Source: a virus. From it: a stretch of DNA of 28,927 nt. Each line of letters begins with the position of its first letter. Position 1 is the stretch's first letter. Shown one piece after another: positions 1-8,792 of the stretch. The stretch is taken from positions 1 through 28,927 of IMG/VR virus record IMGVR_UViG_3300046690_000455, one strand, 5' to 3'. Under the pieces are notes generated by a model that was not told the DNA's origin, ran no database searches, and saw only the letters and a list, made by a program, of their open reading frames with translations. Position numbers and translations under genes: made by a program.

Positions 1-801
1 GAGAACCCGGCGGTCGAAACCTGCTGTGGTCGGATCGACGTCCACCGGATATACAACTTCCGTCCCCACTGGGGATATGACGTAGGCGACGTTCTTGTAC
101 AGCGCGATCGACTTCAGCTCCGAAGTGTTGCTCAGGTTGTCGAGCTCGGAACTGAATACGACGGCCGGGAAATCCGTCTGATGACTGGTTCTGTCGCTCC
201 CCATGTAGATGTCGAACCACAGCTGAGCGGTATCGAAATTCCGAACAAGTCGGAAACCCATGAGATACTGGTCGCACAGGTTCTTCATCGCAGAGTACAA
301 GGTCGCCGGATCGATCGTGTACGTAATGCTGTCCGTCGGCGCCGGGGTTGTGTCTGCCGTGAATATGTTCCCCTCGTTTATGAGAGGGATCACATCCCCG
401 GAATCCAGGACCCCAGTGACGCAAATATCGTGGAACATCTGCGTTGCGATGGCGTCGGGGGTGCCAGTCAGAGACCACGTTGGATCGGTTGTCGTGTCCG
501 TCATGGCCGCACGAGCTAGACGTTGATCCAGAACCGCTTCCAGAGAAGGGCCCTTGATCGTGAGAATCTGCTGGCCTTGGTCGTCGATGGAATCCTCGAC
601 AGTCTCCACTGTCATGACACGATATGACTCGTTGATCGCCAGCTTAACCCCTTGCTGGAACAAGTTTCTGTTCTCCAGGGTCGAATGCAGCTTCAGTTCG
701 AAATCGCCGTAGGCCGAAAACCTCTCGGTCCAGATCAGAGAATCGAACTTGTCCACTACCTCTGTGCGACGGTAAAGACTGTCGAGGATATACACCTCCA
801 T
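1..801 (-). CDS. Siphovirus ReqiPepy6 Gp37-like tail-tip protein (partial, C-terminus outside window)
   Basis: The first 267 codons are visible; the gene runs off the low-coordinate end without a stop. The N-terminus (MEVYILDSLYRRTEVVDKF, then a WTERFSAYGDFEL segment) matches what I know of the ReqiPepy6 Gp37-like family, a tail-tip/tail-associated protein placed after the distal tail protein in actinobacteriophages. It probably forms part of the baseplate hub that contacts fibres or the cell surface. The ATG shares one base with the TGA of the upstream distal tail gene, and GGAGG lies six bases before it, so the start is well supported. The second half (about residues 100-267) is beta-rich and typical of the family. 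Any C-terminal enzymatic or receptor-binding part cannot be judged here. Confidence 0.85.
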   Translation of the reverse strand, partial: MEVYILDSLYRRTEVVDKFDSLIWTERFSAYGDFELKLHSTLENRNLFQQGVKLAINESYRVMTVETVEDSIDDQGQQILTIKGPSLEAVLDQRLARAAMTDTTTDPTWSLTGTPDAIATQMFHDICVTGVLDSGDVIPLINEGNIFTADTTPAPTDSITYTIDPATLYSAMKNLCDQYLMGFRLVRNFDTAQLWFDIYMGSDRTSHQTDFPAVVFSSELDNLSNTSELKSIALYKNVAYVISPVGTEVVYPVDVDPTTAGFDRRVL

Positions 802-1622
802 CACAGGCCTCCGTACCGTGTGGTGTACGTGACGGTGTACGGGATCGCGGCACCAGTCGCGTAAACGCGGAAATGGTTGTCGCCGGGGAAGAGCTCTATC
901 CAGCTGGATTGAGTCGTCATCCCGTACAGCAGAGAACTCGTGATGCCGGACCTGGTGAGCTTGACGCTCTTGGCGCCGGCGATCGTACTGATGGTCACTA
1001 CGTCGCCGGAGACGAGAGACGCCGCCAAGTCCAAGGTCCGGGTCACATTGTCCGCCGGCTTGTTGTAGAGCGTGAACTCGGTCAAGGTTCGGTTCACATT
1101 CAAGACGAACGTGAACCCGGTCTCGACCTCTCCGTCGTACTGGTAGAGATTTGACGTTGTACTGGTGACCGTCGACCCGGACAACACGACAGGTGTGATG
1201 TCTGTGAAGTCCGGGTCAAAGCAGAGAATCGAAAGGACGACTTTCGGCTCGGAGACGAAGAGAGGGGAATCGAAGGACTCCACCCTCCCCGAAATATCCA
1301 CGGTCAAGCCGTCGGAGTCGTAGAAGCGAAGGCTTATCTGACTCTTGGGCATGAAGAAGCTGTACAGCACACTCCTGAGCTCACGGACACTGTTCGTGAG
1401 ATAGTCAGGACTCAACCCCAACGTCATCGTGATGTTGCGGGTCTCGCGTCGAGCAGACTGGTACTGAGCCCCGTCCATTGACGCGAAAGCCGACGACACG
1501 ATTGTCGCCTTGACGGGGTCGAGACCCGTTATTTCCTCGACGATGATCCCAGAGGACACGCCCTCCAGGGGCAAGCTCAGGAGTGTGCCCTGGGCCGTTC
1601 GAGCTTCAATCAGCGTGATCAA
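801..1622 (-). CDS. Distal tail protein (Dit-like, siphovirus tail family)
   Basis: A 273-aa protein lying directly between the tape measure gene and the Gp37-like gene, the normal place for the distal tail hub. The N-terminal part (about 1-140) has the alternating beta pattern of the siphovirus tail protein family (PF05709), including the segment RRETRNITMTLGL that resembles the conserved (R/K)-x-(I/L)-x-(I/L) strands of Dit N-terminal rings. The C-terminal half looks like a beta-sandwich (galectin-like in known Dit proteins). The start is TTG, forming a TTGA overlap with the tape measure stop, with AAGGGAA about eight bases upstream. Dit connects the last tail-tube ring to the tip complex. 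Family assignment rests on pattern and position rather than on a signature motif. Confidence 0.8.
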   Translation of the reverse strand: MITLIEARTAQGTLLSLPLEGVSSGIIVEEITGLDPVKATIVSSAFASMDGAQYQSARRETRNITMTLGLSPDYLTNSVRELRSVLYSFFMPKSQISLRFYDSDGLTVDISGRVESFDSPLFVSEPKVVLSILCFDPDFTDITPVVLSGSTVTSTTSNLYQYDGEVETGFTFVLNVNRTLTEFTLYNKPADNVTRTLDLAASLVSGDVVTISTIAGAKSVKLTRSGITSSLLYGMTTQSSWIELFPGDNHFRVYATGAAIPYTVTYTTRYGGL

Positions 1623-4600
1623 CCCAGAGTTCCCTTCGTCCTGGACAGCTGGTTATTCGTCTGACGGTAGATCTCAGCCGCAGTCAGAGACTTCGGTGAG
1701 TTGTTGTTCTGGATGTACGTCACCGACTTGACCTGAGTGGAAGCAGTGGCCGCGGTATCGGTGCCCTGAGTGCTCATCTGGCTCGAAGCAACGGCCAGGG
1801 CCTTGGAATATGCAGAGTCAACCGCGATCGGCTGAGTACTCAGCATGGTTCCAATTTGGCCAGCGCTCTTCTTGACGCTGGACAGATCCAACACCGGAGT
1901 TATGGTCGGCGATATGTCGAAGTTGCCCGTCACCAGATCGGACATTCCAGAAAGCGACTTGCTCAGAGACGATACGGCCTTGTCCCCGATGGACGCTGCG
2001 GACTTCTCCACAATACCGGACATTTCGTCCAGGCCTTGAGCAAGTCCCTGCGCGGAAAATCCGCCGACCTCGGCAAACACCTTGGACGGGGACTTGATGC
2101 CGAGCTTCGTCTTGATGGCCTTGACCATCGCATCGGCGATGATCTCCATCTGCTTCTCGATGGCCTTGCGCTGAGCCTTGAGGCCAGCGACCAATCCCTT
2201 AGCAGAGTCGACGGCAGCCTGGTACAGCTGAGTCGAAGCCGTCTTGCCGAGAGCGCCGGCAGCATCCGTCAGCTGACTGTTCAGATCGTTGAGGTGGGCG
2301 ACACCGGTCTTGCCGCTGTCGAGCAGTTGCTGAGCGAACGGAAGCGCGTCGAGCCCCTCATTGAGGAGCTGCTTGTACGCTACGTCGCTCAGACCGAGCT
2401 TACGAAGCCTCTGCAGGACATTCGCGAACTCCTTGGTCTTCTCGATCTGAGTCGAGAGGTCCTGCTCGTAAGTGGCGACAGTCTCACCGGTCGAGATCGT
2501 CGGAAGAGTGGCGAACTCATCCGTGATCTGCTTCCGGTAGTCATCGCGAGTCTTGATCGCGTTGGCGAGAGTGTCCTGGGCCTTCTGGAGTGCGGCAGTG
2601 TTCTTGTTGTACTTGTCGGTGAGGAGGTCGAGAGCCTTGTGCTGCTTGGTGAGCTTCTTCGTTACCTCATCGTACGCTGCCGCTTCAGCCTTGTGCTCCT
2701 TGTTGGCCTGTGTCAGCTCCTTCTTGGTGCGTGCGATTTCGTCGTTGTTCTTGTGACGAGCGCTGGTTTCCTTCTTGAGCCTTGCTTCGAGTGTGGCGGA
2801 TGTCTTGGCGGAGGCGTCCATCGCCGACTTGATTTGCTCGGACAAAGCCTTGAATACGGCGTCGACCTTGCTCTTGTCGCCGCTCAGCAGACCCTTGAGG
2901 AAGCCCTCATTGACAGACCGACCGATTGCGATGAACTTCTTCGAAGGCGAGTTGATGTCGAGTGCCTTCTTGGCTGCGTTGATTGCGGAACCGGCGATGC
3001 CCTCCGCAGCCTTCACAACCTGTCCGACACCAGAGCCGAGGCCCTTGACTATGCCCTCGATGATCGAGACAGCCAGTCGACCACCTGCCTTGCCGAGTGC
3101 CGACGAGTTTGCGTCGATTGCCTTGCTCAGACCGTTGATGAAACTGATGATCAGTTTGACACCAGCGTCAACGATCTTCGGAAGACTCTTGCCGACTCCC
3201 GCGATGTAAGCGAGGACGACGTTAACCGCCGCAGCCTGAACCTTACCGACGTTGTCGGCGACTCCTTGGAGAATGCTCGCCACCAGTCGAAGACCAGCGG
3301 CTACCAACTTCGGGGCGTAAGTGTTCAACTGCTGAAGCATTTCCAACAGCAACTTAAGCAAAGCCCCGACAATCAGCGGAGCCTCCTTGGCGACCGCCAG
3401 AGCCATGTTCTTGAGGATTCCCTCAATGGCCTTGAGGAAGCCAGAACCAGCCTTGGAGATCGTGTCGCCGAACCCGTTGAGGTTCTCGCCGAGGACCTTG
3501 ATGGACCCAGCGAATAGCGACAAGCCGAGTCCCGCTAGAAGAACGCCAGCGCCTATCAGCCCGATCGAGGTACCGAGCCCGATGAGGACCGGAACGACCG
3601 GAGCAAGCACCAGTCCAGCGAGACCGAGGACCGCAAAGACGCCGGCCAGCATCAGAAGGCTCTTGCCGATTTCCGCCAGAGACATGTTTCCGAACGCCTC
3701 AAGGACGGGACTCAGAACAGCCAGAGAAGCCGTGACGATCAGCAATGCTGCCGCACCCGGAAGAGCTTCCGGCATAAGGTCCAGTGCGAGAGCGATGATG
3801 CCGAGAGCGCCAGCCAGTTCAGTCAGGCTCTTGCCGATAGCGCTCCAAGAGAACGCTCCCATTTTGGCCAAAGCCTCGGTGATCTTACCGAGAGACAGGG
3901 CCACAACGAGAACGCCAGCCGCACCGAGCACTGCAGTCGGGGGAATGACGTACAGAGCTGCTGTGATGATCGTGAGTGCCCCGAGAAGGGATGTGAGCCC
4001 CTTGCCAATCGCTCCCCAGCTCATCGCGCCCATCTTCTGGAGAGCATCCGCAGTCATGCCCAGAGACATGGCTACGACCAGAACTCCGGCTGCCGATAGA
4101 ACCGCCGTCGGAGGAATGAGCATCAACGCTGCGGTGACGATAGCCAGCGCACCGGCCAAAGTAACCAGACCCTTAGCGATCTGCTCCCACGAGAGACCAG
4201 AGAGCTGCGTCACGGCATTAGCCAGGATCTTGATCCCTGTCGCGAGCAGGATGATCCCAACGCCCTGGAGGACTCCAGCCTTGTCCGCTTCCGAGAACTT
4301 GGTGAAGAGAATCAGGCTTCCGAGTAGACCACCGACGCCGACGAGCCCCTTGGCTATCTGCTCCCAAGGCATGGCCCCGAAGTCGCTCACTGAGCTGACG
4401 AGGATCTTGATGCCCGTCGCGAGAAGGATGATCCCCACACCTTGTAGCACGCCGGCCTTGTTGGCATCGGAGAACTTGGTGTAGAGAGCCAAACTACCCA
4501 GGAGGACCGCGATGCCCGTCAGACCCTTGGCGATGTTCTCCCACGAGACGCCCTCGAAGTCCTTGATGGCGCTCACGAGGATCTTGATGGCGGCCGCCAG

Positions 4601-7162
4601 GAGAACGAGGCCTACGGTGCGGATTGCTCCGGCGCCACTTCCCTCCGCGAACTTCGCGAAGAGACCGAGTGCGGCCAGAGTGGCAGCAAGACCAGTCAGA
4701 CCCTTAGCAAGTCCGTTCCAGTCAAGTTTCGCCATGGCGATTACCGCAGCCACAAGACCGCCGATGGCGCCGGCGACTTCAGTCAGACCGAACCCGGTAA
4801 GAACGAGACCTTCGGGGTTTCCGATCAACTTCAGACCACCCGCGAGGATGGCCATCGTTGCGGCAAGACCCGTCAGACCCTTAGCAAGTCCGTTCCAGTC
4901 CAGGTTAGCCATCATCGTGACAGCCTTGGCCAAGATGGTTACGGCCGCAGCGAGTTCGATCAGGGAGAGCATCATGAACGGCAGTTTTGCAAAGCCTGCG
5001 GTTCCGATGAACTTCTGAAATATAGCCATGGCCCCGAGCAACTGCCCGAACATGACCGTGATCGCTGAGCTGGCCCTGATGAGGCCGTTGGAATCGATCT
5101 TGGACAGAGTGGACATCGCAAATGCCAGAATGGCCACAGCAGCCGCGATCTCAAGGAGAGCTGCTGCCTTGAGTACGGTCTGCATGGTCTTCAGTGTGGC
5201 AGTCAGCTCTTCGAACGGCTCCCTGATGGACTCGACGATGCTTCGAATCGGGCCGTGGTTGCCGCCGCTGGTGAAGTACGTGACGATCTTCTTGACCAGG
5301 AGTATGAGTCCAGCGAACAGTCCGGTGTCGAGTGCGGCCAGGATAGCGCCGAAGTTGTTGCTAGTGGTGGTTCCGGACGTACCCAGGTTGTGGAAGAAAC
5401 CTGAGATCTTCGTCCAGACCTTGTCGACGTACTCGCCTACAGTCTTGAGTGCTCCGACCATCCCATCCCAGATAGCGACAGCCACGTGGCTGTACTTCCC
5501 GAGAGACTTGATCTGATCCGAGACGTTGCTCAGTCCCTTGGTTGCCTTCTCCCCGTCGAACTTGTCGAAGAGGGAACCAACGTACAAACCGAGCATCTGC
5601 AGGAGCTGGATCGGAATGGAGAGGATGGACCCGATCGTCCCGAAGAACGAGGTGAACACTTGAGACTGCTTGATCGCTTTCTCAAGCTTTACAAGGAAGT
5701 CGCCGATGCTGGCAGTTACCTTGAGGAATCCCCCGGAGCCATTTCCGACCGTGCCGAATAGACCCAGGAATGCCTTGCCGACTGCCGAGACAATATCCCA
5801 GCCGATCTTTAGGACGGCGAAGACACCGGCGAATGTACGCTTCAGTTCGTCGGCAGTTTGGTCTCCCATTTTGAGCCGTTCCATGAAGTCCCTGAACGAA
5901 ACCGTCATGTCGAACAACTGCTTGGCCGTGGCCGGTGGGAAGATCTCCTCGAAGGCTCCGGAGATGGAGTGCATGATCGCGCCGAGGACCTGGAAGGCAT
6001 CACTAAGGCCCTGGATCAGAACCTTCCGCCCACCAAGCTTGTCCCATCCCTTGATCAGGGTGTTCAGCGCATAGATGGGCTTGGTGAGCGCGTTCTCCGC
6101 AACAGCGTGGATCTTGGTGAACAGCTCAGTGGCCTGCGTGATGTTACCGAAGATGGTCTTGAAGATCGTGGCCCACGCAGTTGCCACTTCCTCCTTGAGC
6201 GCATCGGTCAGCTGAGTCGCGGTCTTGATCTTGGTGGCGGCACCGACGGCCGTCTTGCCGAGCTTCAGAACCTCTTCGGCCTGCTTCTTGGTGAAGCCCA
6301 TGGCCTCGATCTGCTTCATGCTCAGGTCTCCGGTGAACTGAGACAGAGTCTGAGTCAGGATCTTCGAGGTGAGCCAACCCTTCTGCAGGCTGTCTCGGAA
6401 GCTGCCGGATTTCTTGATGATGCTGTCGATCGCGACGCCGCTGGCTCGAGCTGTGTTGATCAGAGCAGTCTGGAAGACCTTACCGCCCATGCCGGCGTTG
6501 ACCACCGAGTTCCAGTCCATTAGGTGGACCGTGCCCGTAGCGATCGCCTGAGACAGCTGATACATCGCCGTTGACGCCTGTTCCGAGGTGGAGCCGGATA
6601 TAGCAGCTAGGTTGGCGATGCCCTTGATCGAGTTGACCGAGTCCTGAAGACCTACGCCGGCGGCGGTGAAGGTGCCGATGTTCTTGGCCATCTCGCTGAA
6701 GTTGTACACCGTTTGGTTGGCGTACGTATTCAGTTCGCCCAAAGCCTTGTTGACCTTGGCGAGACCCTTCTCCCCTTCGAGACCCGTGTTGGCCAGAATC
6801 GTCCCGATGGCATTGATCTGGGTCTCATAGTTGTGGAAGCCAGCAGCAACCGGGTCGATCGTGAAGGCTTTCGCCACTCGAAGACCGGCGTCGACAGCCT
6901 TGTTGGCGACGTTTGTCAGAGCGGTGATGCCGATCACAGACATCGCCGTGAACTTGCTCGCTATGGAATCAACCCCGGAGGCGATGCCCGAAAGAGAGAC
7001 GCCCTTAGCTGCGGCGTCGACATCCTTCAGGCCTTTGGTGGCTCCCTGGAGCTGAAGACCCTTGTTGAGCTTTTCCAGCGACGAGAGGGTTGAGGCGATG
7101 CCCTGTTCGAACTGCTTGTTGTCAAACGTCATGTGAACAACACGCTGGTCGATGCTGCTCAT
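1619..7162 (-). CDS. Tape measure protein
   Basis: An 1847-aa protein, the longest in the window. It sets tail length by spanning the tail-tube lumen and is ejected with DNA. Residues about 80-330 carry the conserved tape measure domain (Gly/Ala-rich helices with segments such as TIDPVAAGFHNYETQINAIG and WNSVVNAGMGGKVFQTALI). Residues about 689-1215 are hydrophobic tandem repeats. A coiled coil (Lys/Glu/Ala-rich, about residues 1440-1540) follows, and the motif SPSK-x-F appears twice near the C-terminus, as in many phage tape measures. At roughly 1.5 angstrom per residue the tail would be near 275 nm (inference). The ATG at 7162 forms an ATGA overlap with the upstream stop; an in-frame ATG 21 bases earlier has no proper ribosome site. 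Confidence 0.95.
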   Translation of the reverse strand: MSSIDQRVVHMTFDNKQFEQGIASTLSSLEKLNKGLQLQGATKGLKDVDAAAKGVSLSGIASGVDSIASKFTAMSVIGITALTNVANKAVDAGLRVAKAFTIDPVAAGFHNYETQINAIGTILANTGLEGEKGLAKVNKALGELNTYANQTVYNFSEMAKNIGTFTAAGVGLQDSVNSIKGIANLAAISGSTSEQASTAMYQLSQAIATGTVHLMDWNSVVNAGMGGKVFQTALINTARASGVAIDSIIKKSGSFRDSLQKGWLTSKILTQTLSQFTGDLSMKQIEAMGFTKKQAEEVLKLGKTAVGAATKIKTATQLTDALKEEVATAWATIFKTIFGNITQATELFTKIHAVAENALTKPIYALNTLIKGWDKLGGRKVLIQGLSDAFQVLGAIMHSISGAFEEIFPPATAKQLFDMTVSFRDFMERLKMGDQTADELKRTFAGVFAVLKIGWDIVSAVGKAFLGLFGTVGNGSGGFLKVTASIGDFLVKLEKAIKQSQVFTSFFGTIGSILSIPIQLLQMLGLYVGSLFDKFDGEKATKGLSNVSDQIKSLGKYSHVAVAIWDGMVGALKTVGEYVDKVWTKISGFFHNLGTSGTTTSNNFGAILAALDTGLFAGLILLVKKIVTYFTSGGNHGPIRSIVESIREPFEELTATLKTMQTVLKAAALLEIAAAVAILAFAMSTLSKIDSNGLIRASSAITVMFGQLLGAMAIFQKFIGTAGFAKLPFMMLSLIELAAAVTILAKAVTMMANLDWNGLAKGLTGLAATMAILAGGLKLIGNPEGLVLTGFGLTEVAGAIGGLVAAVIAMAKLDWNGLAKGLTGLAATLAALGLFAKFAEGSGAGAIRTVGLVLLAAAIKILVSAIKDFEGVSWENIAKGLTGIAVLLGSLALYTKFSDANKAGVLQGVGIILLATGIKILVSSVSDFGAMPWEQIAKGLVGVGGLLGSLILFTKFSEADKAGVLQGVGIILLATGIKILANAVTQLSGLSWEQIAKGLVTLAGALAIVTAALMLIPPTAVLSAAGVLVVAMSLGMTADALQKMGAMSWGAIGKGLTSLLGALTIITAALYVIPPTAVLGAAGVLVVALSLGKITEALAKMGAFSWSAIGKSLTELAGALGIIALALDLMPEALPGAAALLIVTASLAVLSPVLEAFGNMSLAEIGKSLLMLAGVFAVLGLAGLVLAPVVPVLIGLGTSIGLIGAGVLLAGLGLSLFAGSIKVLGENLNGFGDTISKAGSGFLKAIEGILKNMALAVAKEAPLIVGALLKLLLEMLQQLNTYAPKLVAAGLRLVASILQGVADNVGKVQAAAVNVVLAYIAGVGKSLPKIVDAGVKLIISFINGLSKAIDANSSALGKAGGRLAVSIIEGIVKGLGSGVGQVVKAAEGIAGSAINAAKKALDINSPSKKFIAIGRSVNEGFLKGLLSGDKSKVDAVFKALSEQIKSAMDASAKTSATLEARLKKETSARHKNNDEIARTKKELTQANKEHKAEAAAYDEVTKKLTKQHKALDLLTDKYNKNTAALQKAQDTLANAIKTRDDYRKQITDEFATLPTISTGETVATYEQDLSTQIEKTKEFANVLQRLRKLGLSDVAYKQLLNEGLDALPFAQQLLDSGKTGVAHLNDLNSQLTDAAGALGKTASTQLYQAAVDSAKGLVAGLKAQRKAIEKQMEIIADAMVKAIKTKLGIKSPSKVFAEVGGFSAQGLAQGLDEMSGIVEKSAASIGDKAVSSLSKSLSGMSDLVTGNFDISPTITPVLDLSSVKKSAGQIGTMLSTQPIAVDSAYSKALAVASSQMSTQGTDTAATASTQVKSVTYIQNNNSPKSLTAAEIYRQTNNQLSRTKGTLG
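3518..5098 (-). repeat. Tandem 56-65-aa hydrophobic repeats inside the tape measure gene
   Basis: About nine tandem units begin with an acidic/aromatic W-x-x-(I/L)-(A/G)-K-(G/S)-L motif. Unit starts read on the minus strand at 5098, 4903, 4726, 4549, 4372, 4195, 4024, 3853 and 3685. Four consecutive units are exactly 59 codons (177 bp), then two of 57 and one of 56. Two neighbouring units share a near-identical stretch of about 38 bp (4863-4903 and 4689-4726), showing recent duplication. Each unit consists of two apolar helices with a small-residue bias. Confidence 0.85.
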
Positions 7163-7536
7163 GCTGAGGTCACCGCCTTCCATACCTTGTCTGCGATCTG
7201 GTCAAATATGGGTCTCATCACGGGGTTGATGTAGTCCCGACCCTGCACGTATCCTCCGGTTCCAGTTCCGTAGCCGTACTGGAGCATGATCGCGACTGGG
7301 AAATCGTTCTCGATGTCGGTGTTGGTCCAACTGATGGAATATGAACCGTTCTTGGCTAGAACGTCGTAACTCCAGGAACCTGCGGCCAGACCAGTGTCGA
7401 CGGGGGTGGCTGTCCGGAGAGCCTCGACGCCGATCTGGCCGCAGGAGTTCATCACCGAGAGGATGTTCAGTTTGGACATCTTCTTGAGGAACGCCTCTGT
7501 GCTATCAAAGGAGCCGGTTGTGTTGAAGCTGATCAT
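7159..7536 (-). CDS. HK97 gp10-like tail component
   Basis: A 125-aa protein with the features of the HK97 gp10-like (tail-component) family: an N-terminal helix, the segment EALRTATPVDTGLAAGSW (the conserved xTPVDTGxLxxS signature) and a C-terminal helix. Family members act in head-tail joining or tail completion. AAAGGAG lies five bases before the ATG. It sits immediately upstream of the tape measure gene, whereas this family is usually found between the capsid gene and the major tail protein, so its place here is unusual. Its last codons overlap the tape measure start (ATGA). Confidence 0.8.
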   Translation of the reverse strand: MISFNTTGSFDSTEAFLKKMSKLNILSVMNSCGQIGVEALRTATPVDTGLAAGSWSYDVLAKNGSYSISWTNTDIENDFPVAIMLQYGYGTGTGGYVQGRDYINPVMRPIFDQIADKVWKAVTSA

Positions 7537-7551
7537 TTCGGCTCCTTTGAG

Positions 7552-7800
7552 TCAGAGAGTTGTCTCGGTCACGGAGGTCTTTGTGATCGACACGAGGGCG
7601 TACCCAGAGGTCGCAACGATGGACGCTGCAAACGCCTGGGCAGCCGAATCCAGGTCGATGGACAGCGCCGCGTCCATGGCCTCGGTGGTTAGATTGAACA
7701 CCGAGATACCGCCGTCCTCTGGATTGCTGTTGATGGTGACCCGGTAAAGAGGGTAATTGGCGTTGTCATTGACTATGACGCGCTTTTCGAGCTGAGCCAT
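7552..7800 (-). CDS. Small tail-region protein of unknown function
   Basis: An 82-aa protein beginning MAQLEKRVIV. GAGGAG is placed about seven bases before the ATG at 7800. Reading further upstream in frame only enters the shadow of the preceding fibre-like gene, so this start is preferred. It is predicted to have two beta strands (KRVIVNDN, PLYRVTINS), a helix (TTEAMDAALSIDLDSAAQAFAAS) and a final strand (ALVSITKTSVTETTL). There are no membrane segments, cysteines or recognised motifs. It lies between a fibre-like gene and the gp10-like gene and may be a small tail accessory subunit; that is inference from location only. Confidence 0.6.
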   Translation of the reverse strand: MAQLEKRVIVNDNANYPLYRVTINSNPEDGGISVFNLTTEAMDAALSIDLDSAAQAFAASIVATSGYALVSITKTSVTETTL

Positions 7801-7814
7801 AGGGCGTCTCCTCG

Positions 7815-8780
7815 CTAAGAAGCGGATTCGTAGGTGAAATTGCCCTTGACCGTGTTGGCGCTGGCCCATGTCCAGGGCGTGACTGAATCGACATCGCCGG
7901 TGTTGGTGATGGCTGTCGCATCCGTTCGCCCACTGGCAACGCTGATCAGGAAGGTAGTAGTGGAATTTGTCCGGGCTCGGCCCATGCACGTAATCGTGTT
8001 GGACTGCAGTAGTTGGAGAAACCCGATGCTGTCACCACTCCTGGCTGCCGTCACAGGTAGGGTGAACTGCCAGTTATCACCCGTTCCCGTATTACCAAAT
8101 GTCGTTGTACTTCCGAAGGTGATCTCGAATCTGACATCAACCTTCCGACCGACTTTGGTGTAGTAGCAGCTGACGGTGGCGTTCCCGAGAGCAGGGGTGC
8201 CAGTCCCTGCTGACGTCCAGGTCGGTGTGTAGCTGGTCCATGCGCCAACGCTGACGTTGCTGGCTCCGTTGAAGACTCCGGTCACCGTGAGGTCGGTGTC
8301 GACCTTGAGCGAGTTATCGGTCTTCAGGAGACCGGCACTGGTTCGGTACAGATTGGTGTCACGAGAACCGGAACCCGAGCCCCATTCCTGCTTTCCATCG
8401 GCGTAGACACGCCAGCGATCGAAGGTATCGGCGGACACGTTTGCGCCATGCACGACGCCTGTCGCTGCCGAAAGCATCGTTGTGATGGCTCCACTCATGG
8501 TCCCGCCGGTCAACGACAAAAGCAGAGCCTTCACCGCGGCCAAGCCGGAAGGGGTGACGGCGCGCACAGCGTCGGTCCCCGTAGTCGTTTCGGTGGATGT
8601 GGCGAGTTCTACGGCACCCGCCAAAGTGGTGGTCGAGGCAGGAACCGCGCCGGCGTCGAACTGCGTAGCGTCATGTCGCGTGAATATGAGATGTCCGGCT
8701 GAGTCCCACGCGGCGCTAACGGCTGTCGCGGCTTCGATCGCGAGCATTCGGGCGGCTGTGAGTCCGGTGATGGTAGCCAC
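7815..8780 (-). CDS. Tail fibre-like protein
   Basis: A 321-aa, Thr/Ser/Gly/Ala-rich protein. The N-terminus (MATITGLTAARMLAIEAAT) resembles the attachment end of fibre proteins from actinobacteriophages. Residues about 52-85 (LAGAVELATSTETTTGTD then AVTPSGLAA) form a classic phage tail-fibre repeat. The C-terminal 150 residues form a beta-rich head beginning WTSYTPTWTS, with a GNTGTGDNWQFTLP segment common in fibre tips. It probably takes part in host adsorption. The GTG start has AAAGG seven bases upstream. It lies between a second major-tail-like gene and the tail completion genes and before the tape measure, which is unusual for a fibre; a tube-decorating function is possible. Confidence 0.7.
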   Translation of the reverse strand: MATITGLTAARMLAIEAATAVSAAWDSAGHLIFTRHDATQFDAGAVPASTTTLAGAVELATSTETTTGTDAVRAVTPSGLAAVKALLLSLTGGTMSGAITTMLSAATGVVHGANVSADTFDRWRVYADGKQEWGSGSGSRDTNLYRTSAGLLKTDNSLKVDTDLTVTGVFNGASNVSVGAWTSYTPTWTSAGTGTPALGNATVSCYYTKVGRKVDVRFEITFGSTTTFGNTGTGDNWQFTLPVTAARSGDSIGFLQLLQSNTITCMGRARTNSTTTFLISVASGRTDATAITNTGDVDSVTPWTWASANTVKGNFTYESAS

Positions 8781-8792
8781 GTGACCACCTTT

